Shown here: piece by piece, positions 58,853 through 64,000 of the stretch | Numbering within the stretch: position 1 is the first letter of the stretch | Layout: the number at the start of each line of letters is the position of its first letter | The notes under the pieces: model-generated | The model's database searches: none | Told to the model about the DNA's origin: nothing | What the model saw: only the letters and a program-made list of their open reading frames with translations | DNA from: Amycolatopsis iheyensis | Lineage (GTDB): Bacteria > Actinomycetota > Actinomycetes > Mycobacteriales > Pseudonocardiaceae | Length of the DNA stretch: 64,000 nucleotides | NCBI RefSeq assembly: GCF_024703995.1 | Contig: NZ_JAMXQV010000042.1 | Span: 1 to 64,000 of the forward strand | Reading direction: 5' to 3' | Position numbers and translations under genes: made by a program

Positions 58853-61200
58853 CTCCAGGCGATCTTGAACACCCACGCGAACCGGCCGGACTGCCGGGCC
58901 GCGGCCGGGACGTCGATCACCAGCGCGCCGTTTTCGACGCTCCAGTGCAGGTTCCCGCGATAGCCGAGCAGCGACACCCGGTCCCCCGCGCGGATCGGCA
59001 CCGGCGCGTCGACCACCAGCCGGCTGGCCGGCGCCGCCAGCGAGTGCACGTAGAACGCCTCGTTCTGCTTGACCGTGAACCGCAGGTCGCCGAGCTGGGC
59101 CATCCGTGACCAGTACGTCGTGCCGTAGATGGCTTCGCCGTTGACCTTCAGCCACGCGCCCGCGTCACGCAGGTGCTTCTGCATGACGTCCGGGATGGTG
59201 CCGTCGAAGTCCGGGCCGATGTCGAGCAGGAAGTTGCCGTTCTTCGAGACGATGTCGACCAGCGTCCGGACGACCTCCTCCGCCGTCATGTACTTGTCGT
59301 CCGGCGTCGCACGGTTGTAGCCGTAGGAGAATGGGTCGAGGCCACGGCTCGCCTCCCACTTCGCCACCACGGTGTTCGGGTACGTCGTGTACTCCGGCGT
59401 GGTGAAGTCGTGGTCGGGGATGCCGCCGCGGTCGTTGTAGGTGACGTCCTTGGGGCGCTTGCGGTTCTTCGCGTGGTTGAAGTACTCCGAGACCACCGCG
59501 CGGGAGTCGTTGTCACCGCCGATGTCGAACCACAGCACGTCCGGGTCGAACTCCGAGATCAGCTCCAGCACCTGCGGCGCCTGGTAGTCGCGGACGAAGT
59601 CCTTTCCGGCCGTGTACCCGGTGTAGGGCAGCGGCGCGCCGGTGTAGGGGTTGCGCGGCGCGTGGCCCATCCACGGGTGGTCCGGGTTGAACCACTCGGG
59701 CAGGGAGAAGTACAAGCCGTTGCGCAGCTGCGGGGTGTACTTGCGCGACGCGGTGAAGAGCTCGTCGATGATGTTCCGGCGCGGGCCGAGCTTGACGGAG
59801 TTGCGGTCGCTGACCTTCGTGTCCCACAACGCGAAGCCGTCATGGTGCTTCGAGGTCAGGACGTAGTACTCGGCGCCCGCGTCGGCGATCAGCTTCAGCC
59901 AGCTGCGCGGGTCGAACTTCGCCGCGGTGAACATCGGGATGAAGTCGTCGTAGGCGAAGTCCTCGCCGTACTTCTCGCGGTGGTAGGCGTAGGTCGCGCC
60001 GTTGGGGTCCTGCTGGTTCTGCCAGTACCACTCCGCGTACTGCTGCCCGACCGGCGCCCACGCGGGCACGGCGTACACACCCCAGTGGATGAAGATGCCG
60101 AACTTGCTGTCGGTGAACCAGTACGGCGCCCGGTGCGTCGACAGCGACGCGTCGGTCGGCCGGAAGTCGGGGACGCCGAGGGTGACCGGCACCTGCTGGG
60201 TGGCGAGCGTGCCGCGCCCGGCCGTGACGCGGAGCTGGCCGTTCGTGGTGGTGCCCGGAGGAACGGACGCGTTCGGCGCCAGCCCGAGCCGGACGGTCGC
60301 CTGCTCCCCCGGGGCCAGCGCGCGGATGGTCGCCGGGACCGTGGTCCGGCCGCCCGGCACGTCGAGGGTGACGGCGATCCGGTCGCGGGCGCCGAGCCAC
60401 ACCGTGCCCGCGTTGACGACGGTCGCTTCGGCCGCCTGCGGACCGCCTTCGGTAAGCAGGTTGGCGGTCGAGCGGCCGTCGAGGATCAGGGCGGAGCGGC
60501 CGACCGCCACCGGCTGCAGGGTCAGCGCGAAGACGTGCAGGCTGGCGACGTTCGGCGCGGGGTTCGCGGTCGTGGGCAGGGTCAGCGCGACGGCGTCGCG
60601 GGCCGGATCGACCCAGACCTGGCCGGTGGCCAGGGAAACCGGGTTGTTGTCGACGACCCCGCCGGGCGCGTACCGGAACGGCGAGACCAGCGCGCCGGTG
60701 CCGGTGTACCAGTCGGGGCCGGAGAGGGAGCCGGTGCTCGTGCTGCCGTCGGCGTAGTGCACGGTCGCGGTGCCGCCGGTCGTGCCGTAGCTGGCCGCGA
60801 CCAGGAAGTACGCGACGAAGTAGCGGCCCTTCGGCAGGTCGATCGTCTGGCCGGTGGCGGCGATGTTGTTCTTGGCGCCGGCGGCGGCCGAGCCGAGGGT
60901 GAACGGCACGCCGCTGACGTTCGTGGTCCGCCCGGCCGGCAGGTGTTCGGCCGGGAAGGTGTACCCGGAGCCGTCGAAGTCACCACCGGTGGCCGACGCG
61001 CTGTCGATGCCGTCGTTGGAGAACCACGTGTCGAGCGCGACGGGGACGGGCGGCGGAGGCGGGACGATCGGGGTGTCGGGGCGGTCGGGGGCGGCGTCCA
61101 CGGGCACGGCCGCGCCGGCCGTGGTGCGGCCGGCCGCGCTCAAGGCCACGGCGCCCCCCAGGGCGATGCCGAGCGCTTGACGGCGGGGGAAGGTCGACAC
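58849..61200 (-). CDS. Secreted GH29 alpha-L-fucosidase with N-terminal beta-sandwich modules
   Basis: The product has 783 residues. A Tat-type signal (FPRRQALGIALGGAVALSAA) is followed by a Pro-rich segment, a carbohydrate-binding-like sandwich (about 55-225; ALDTWFSNDGIDSASATGGD), an Ig-like/NEW3-like module (about 240-345) and the GH29 barrel (about 355-690). The nucleophile Asp is in PDVLWFDIGGDND; SKFGIFIHWGVYAVPAW and LTSKHHDGFALWDTK are family motifs. A C-terminal beta domain ends the protein. It removes fucose from polysaccharides or glycans outside the cell. Confidence 0.9.
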   Translation of the reverse strand: MSTFPRRQALGIALGGAVALSAAGRTTAGAAVPVDAAPDRPDTPIVPPPPPVPVALDTWFSNDGIDSASATGGDFDGSGYTFPAEHLPAGRTTNVSGVPFTLGSAAAGAKNNIAATGQTIDLPKGRYFVAYFLVAASYGTTGGTATVHYADGSTSTGSLSGPDWYTGTGALVSPFRYAPGGVVDNNPVSLATGQVWVDPARDAVALTLPTTANPAPNVASLHVFALTLQPVAVGRSALILDGRSTANLLTEGGPQAAEATVVNAGTVWLGARDRIAVTLDVPGGRTTVPATIRALAPGEQATVRLGLAPNASVPPGTTTNGQLRVTAGRGTLATQQVPVTLGVPDFRPTDASLSTHRAPYWFTDSKFGIFIHWGVYAVPAWAPVGQQYAEWYWQNQQDPNGATYAYHREKYGEDFAYDDFIPMFTAAKFDPRSWLKLIADAGAEYYVLTSKHHDGFALWDTKVSDRNSVKLGPRRNIIDELFTASRKYTPQLRNGLYFSLPEWFNPDHPWMGHAPRNPYTGAPLPYTGYTAGKDFVRDYQAPQVLELISEFDPDVLWFDIGGDNDSRAVVSEYFNHAKNRKRPKDVTYNDRGGIPDHDFTTPEYTTYPNTVVAKWEASRGLDPFSYGYNRATPDDKYMTAEEVVRTLVDIVSKNGNFLLDIGPDFDGTIPDVMQKHLRDAGAWLKVNGEAIYGTTYWSRMAQLGDLRFTVKQNEAFYVHSLAAPASRLVVDAPVPIRAGDRVSLLGYRGNLHWSVENGALVIDVPAAARQSGRFAWVFKIAWS

Positions 61201-61282
61201 TGAACCTCCAAGGATCGGATGACTACGGCGGAATGACGACAGAGTTCGCCCCTTGCTGGCCGATCTGTCGATGGCGGAGCTG

Positions 61283-61297
61283 ATTCATCCGATGAAT
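61283..61297. promoter_or_regulatory. Palindromic operator upstream of the GH29 gene
   Basis: ATTCATC-C-GATGAAT is a perfect 7-1-7 inverted repeat 83 bases upstream of the GH29 start. The core ATCCGAT recurs, inverted, at 61213-61219 near the start codon. No regulator gene is adjacent. Nothing else is seen in 61201-61427. Confidence 0.5.
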
Positions 61298-61427
61298 GAC
61301 CCTGCTCGCTGCGCCTCCCGGTGTCAAGAGGCGATCGAAGTGAACCGGCTGCGTGGTGGGCCCGTAGTCCTGAGTGACGAGCTGCAGCAACTCGACGTCA
61401 GACCCAGCCGCGACGAAAGGCCAGACC

Positions 61428-61694
61428 ATGTCCATCTATCCGAACGCGCTGAGCCGCCGCGCGATCGCCATGCTCAAGGCGGTCGCCGACGGACGCGCCG
61501 AGCTCCGCTGCAGCTGCGAACCCGACCTCCGCGTGGACGGGCTGTCGTGCTGCGACCAGACCACCGCCCACGACCTCGCCCGCGCCGGCCTGATCCGCGC
61601 GGCCACGCTCGTCGCGCCCGGCCGGTGGGCGCCCGCCGAACTGACCGACGCCGGGCACCGCGCGCTCGGCGCCGCGTTCCCCACCGCTGCTTGA
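61428..61694 (+). CDS. Small hypothetical actinobacterial protein
   Basis: The product has 88 residues: ALSRRAIAMLKAVADGRAEL, RCSCEPDLRVDGLSCCDQTT and AHDLARAGLIRAATLVAPGR. The helix-strand order with four Cys (CSC, CC) suggests a compact winged-helix-like fold, perhaps metal-stabilised. GAAAGG lies before the ATG. The last 24 or so codons are part of a duplicated block (61621-61781 / 61802-61963). Function unknown. Confidence 0.65.
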   Translation: MSIYPNALSRRAIAMLKAVADGRAELRCSCEPDLRVDGLSCCDQTTAHDLARAGLIRAATLVAPGRWAPAELTDAGHRALGAAFPTAA

Positions 61695-61963
61695 GCCTCC
61701 CGCTCGAACACCGCGAAGGCCACCTTCGAAGCCCGAAGGTGGCCTTCCCGACATCCGGGCCCCCGCACGAGAAACCTCGGGTGAGGCCTGAACCCGCCCG
61801 GGCCGGCGGGCACCCGCCGAACCGACCAACACCGGGCACCGCGCGCCCGGCGCCGCGTTCCCCACCGCCGCTTGACCCCTCCCGCTCGAACACCGCGAAG
61901 GCCACCTCCGAAGCCCGAAGGTGGCCTTCCCGGCATCCGGGCCCCCGCACGAGAAACCTCGGG
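61621..61963. repeat. Tandem duplication of a gene 3' end and its hairpin
   Basis: 61621-61781 and 61802-61963 are near copies offset by 181-182 bases. The first includes the last codons and stop of the 61428 gene; the second is a decayed copy without a start. Each has a hairpin: GAAGGCCACCTTCG pairing with CGAAGGTGGCCTTC at 61715-61747 (perfect) and 61897-61929 (one mismatch). The remaining gap to 62256 holds no gene I can support. Confidence 0.8.
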
Positions 61964-62256
61964 AACGGCCTGAACCGGTCCGGGCCGGTGGCCGTGCTCT
62001 GGGTGAGGGCGTCTCGCACACGCCCTCCGGAGTCGCCACGACGCAAACGATCCGGGCCAGCCTCCGCCCGATCGGGACCGGGCCACTCCGGCGAGCGGCC
62101 GTCGCGGCAACGGCCACCTCGCGCGGGCCCGTCCGGCATCCCCAGAATCCCGGACGGGCCCGCCCCGACCCACCGTGCGAACTGTCCGGGATCTTGTCCA
62201 CCCCGCTCACCTGATCAGCGGTCCCTAGCCCGGAGCAGCCTCGCCACTGTGGGTGT

Positions 62257-63477
62257 ATGCGACGCATCCTGGCTGTGAGCGCGGCGGTTCTGGCGGGGTT
62301 CGGCATCCTCACCGCTTCCGGAGACGCAAACCCCGAAAGCGCCTTCCCGGTGGTCGCGGAGCACGCGGTCGGCGGCTGGGTCGGCACCTGGGCCGCGGCA
62401 CCCGCGTCCGGGGTCGTGAACACCCCGGACGGCTATCCCGGTTACTCGATCCGCAACGTCGTGCACTCCAGCGCCGGCGGCGGCCGGGCCCGCGTCCACC
62501 TCTCGAACGCCTTCGGCGCCAGTCCCCTGACCTTCGGCCACGTCACCCTCGCGGTCCAGAGCGCCGGCCCGGACGCCGTGCCCGGCACCCTGCGGTCGCT
62601 GACCTTCGGCGGCGCGGCGAGCGTCGTGGTCCCCGCCGGCGCCGAGGCGCTGAGCGACCCGGTGACCGTCGCCGTCCCGGCCGACGCCAACCTGCTCGTC
62701 ACGACCTACGTCCCCACGAAGTCCGGCCCGGTCACCTATCACCCGGCCGCTTCGCAGACGTCGTACTTCACCCGCGCGGGGGACTTCGCCGGCAGCGAGT
62801 CCGGCGCGCCCTACACCGAGCAGACGGCCGTCTGGCACTACGTCACCGGCGTCGACGTCCAGGGCCGGGCCGAGGCTTCGATCGTGACGCTCGGCGACTC
62901 GATCACCGACGGCGTCGGCTCGACCGCCGGGGCCAACCACCGCTGGCCCGACTACCTCGCCGACCGCCTGCACGGCCGCTTCGGCGTGCTCAACGCGGGG
63001 ATCAGTGCCAACCGGCTGCTGCTCGACGTGCCCGGCGACGACCACGGCCAGAACGCGTTGTCCCGCTTCGACCGCGACGTCCTGAGCGTCGGCGGCGTGC
63101 GGACGCTGATCGTCATGGAAGGCATCAACGACATCCAGCAGGACCCGCACCAGACCGACCCGGGCGCGATCACCTCGGCCTACCGCCAGCTGGTCGCGCA
63201 GGCCCACGCGCGCGGGATCCGCGTCCTCGGCGCGACGCTCACGCCGTTCAAGGGCTGGCGCGTCTACGACGAAACCCTCGAGGCGACCCGCACCGCCGTG
63301 AACACGTTCATCCGCACCAGCGGACTGTTCGACGGCGTCGTCGACTTCGACGCGGCGGTACGCGACCCGGCCGACCCGCTGCGGATGCTGCCGGCCTACG
63401 ACTCGGGCGACCACCTGCACCCGGGCGACGCGGGCTACGCGCGGATGGCCGCGGCGGTCCGCCTAGACCGGCTGTGA
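62257..63477 (+). CDS. Secreted SGNH/GDSL hydrolase
   Basis: The product has 406 residues. Signal peptide about 1-24. N-terminal sandwich (GWVGTWAAAPASGVVNTPDG), then the SGNH domain: SIVTLGDSITDGVGSTAGAN (Ser nucleophile), VLNAGISANRLL (Gly block), VMEGINDIQQD (Asn block) and SGDHLHPGDAGYARMA (Asp/His). Esterases of this type deacylate polysaccharides or lipids. The sugar-ester target is open. It overlaps the convergent MFS gene by 15 bases. Confidence 0.88.
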   Translation: MRRILAVSAAVLAGFGILTASGDANPESAFPVVAEHAVGGWVGTWAAAPASGVVNTPDGYPGYSIRNVVHSSAGGGRARVHLSNAFGASPLTFGHVTLAVQSAGPDAVPGTLRSLTFGGAASVVVPAGAEALSDPVTVAVPADANLLVTTYVPTKSGPVTYHPAASQTSYFTRAGDFAGSESGAPYTEQTAVWHYVTGVDVQGRAEASIVTLGDSITDGVGSTAGANHRWPDYLADRLHGRFGVLNAGISANRLLLDVPGDDHGQNALSRFDRDVLSVGGVRTLIVMEGINDIQQDPHQTDPGAITSAYRQLVAQAHARGIRVLGATLTPFKGWRVYDETLEATRTAVNTFIRTSGLFDGVVDFDAAVRDPADPLRMLPAYDSGDHLHPGDAGYARMAAAVRLDRL

Positions 63478-64000
63478 GCGCGGGATGAACAGCACCGCCA
63501 CCAGGCTCACCAGGGCCACGGCGACCAGGTAGAGCGACACCGAAAGCGACGTCCCGGTCGAGGCCTGCAACTGGGCCGCGATCAGGGGCGCGAACGCGCC
63601 GCCGAGCACCGCGCCCACCGCGTAGGAGAACGACGCGCCGCTGTAGCGGTAGCGCGGCTCGAACAGCTCCGCGAATAACGCCGACTGCGGCCCGTACGTC
63701 GCGCCGAGGCCGATGTTCAGCACCACCACGGCCACGATCAGCCAGACCGCGGCCTTCGTGTCCACCAGCAGGAAGAACGGGATCGGCCAGACCACCAGCA
63801 GCACCGACCCGGACAGGTACACCGGCTTGCGGCCGACCCGGTCCGACCAGGCGGCCGACGCCAGGATGGCGGCCAGCCACGTCACGCTGCCGACGATGAC
63901 GACCACCAGCAGCGTCGTGCGGTCGATCTTCAGCACCGACGTGCCGTAGGACAGCAGGTAGGCCAGGAAGATGTACCCGATCGCCGTGTTCGCGACGAAG
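63463..64000 (-). CDS. MFS (MHS-type) transporter, C-terminal part
   Basis: The frame is open to the window edge, giving about 179 residues of a major facilitator protein: FVANTAIGYIFLAYLLSYGT, then LAAILASAAWSDRVGRKPVY with the MFS loop motif D-R-x-G-R-K, and RYSGASFSYAVGAVLGGAFA as in metabolite:H+ symporters. The start lies beyond 64000. Probably imports organic acids or similar small solutes. Confidence 0.82.
   Translation of the reverse strand, partial: FVANTAIGYIFLAYLLSYGTSVLKIDRTTLLVVVIVGSVTWLAAILASAAWSDRVGRKPVYLSGSVLLVVWPIPFFLLVDTKAAVWLIVAVVVLNIGLGATYGPQSALFAELFEPRYRYSGASFSYAVGAVLGGAFAPLIAAQLQASTGTSLSVSLYLVAVALVSLVAVLFIPRSQPV

Overview
The window looks like a chromosomal segment of a high-GC filamentous actinomycete, most likely a Pseudonocardiales genus such as Amycolatopsis. 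This rests on codon use with G/C in almost every third position, GTG starts, CebR-type cello-oligosaccharide control, an F420-dependent oxidoreductase, DUF3040/DUF3618/DUF4235/DUF2630 small proteins and two GAF-ANTAR regulators. The genus is an inference; no rRNA or tRNA gene is visible.

Region 1 (1-20.1 kb) is a cellulose-utilisation island. After the tail of an IS110-type transposase come an AGE-family sugar isomerase, an AA10 lytic polysaccharide monooxygenase with CBM2, a LacI-family regulator carrying a repetitive insertion, an orphan CebE-like binding lipoprotein, a secreted lysozyme-like hydrolase and a GNAT enzyme. A four-gene cellulase operon follows (GH48 - GH5 - GH6 - GH12, minus strand), then cebR and the divergent cebE-cebF-cebG-bglC operon. 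Copies of the CebR palindrome TGGGAGCGCTCCCA (exact or with one change) precede the LPMO, the orphan binding protein, the GH48-led operon and cebE, so secreted enzymes, import and intracellular hydrolysis appear to share one switch.

Region 2 (20.4-26.9 kb) holds a sugar-acid dehydratase of the IlvD/Edd family, a DUF3040 protein, malic enzyme, a frameshifted UdgX-type uracil-DNA glycosylase, and an NHEJ operon in which Ku and the LigD polymerase are intact but the ligase between them is a remnant with internal deletions.

Region 3 (27-47.1 kb) is a stress and stationary-phase neighbourhood: two GAF-ANTAR proteins, two STAS proteins, an RsbW-like anti-sigma factor and its SigB/SigF-type sigma factor, CYTH-CHAD, hemerythrin-like, SRPBCC, aldo/keto reductase, membrane-protein and holin-like operons, an orphan cytochrome oxidase subunit I, aconitase, and an NDH-2 / pyruvate oxidase / Rv2629-like operon. 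Thirteen start regions between 22.2 and 40.8 kb carry a GNNT-N14-16-GGGTA element on the correct strand. This matches the promoter consensus known for Streptomyces SigB, and the sigma factor gene lies among them. I regard this cis-linked regulon as the most interesting system here.

Region 4 (47.1-52.4 kb) is an aromatic catabolism operon (two-component phenol hydroxylase-type monooxygenase, catA, catB, catC) divergent from an IclR regulator, with two matching operators between them. Region 5 (52.4-64 kb) is mixed: a serine beta-lactamase-like hydrolase, a LysR regulator divergent from a PLP decarboxylase, a GT39-like membrane glycosyltransferase, a 4-hydroxybenzoate hydroxylase-type monooxygenase, a secreted GH29 fucosidase, a small hypothetical protein with a duplicated 3' end, a secreted SGNH esterase and the C-terminal part of an MFS transporter.

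Two kinds of compound intergenic repeat stand out: a 14-bp inverted-repeat-bounded cluster of ATCACGCGTGAT palindromes next to cebR, and a family of 30-bp tandem units closed by an inverted copy, found twice between convergent genes.
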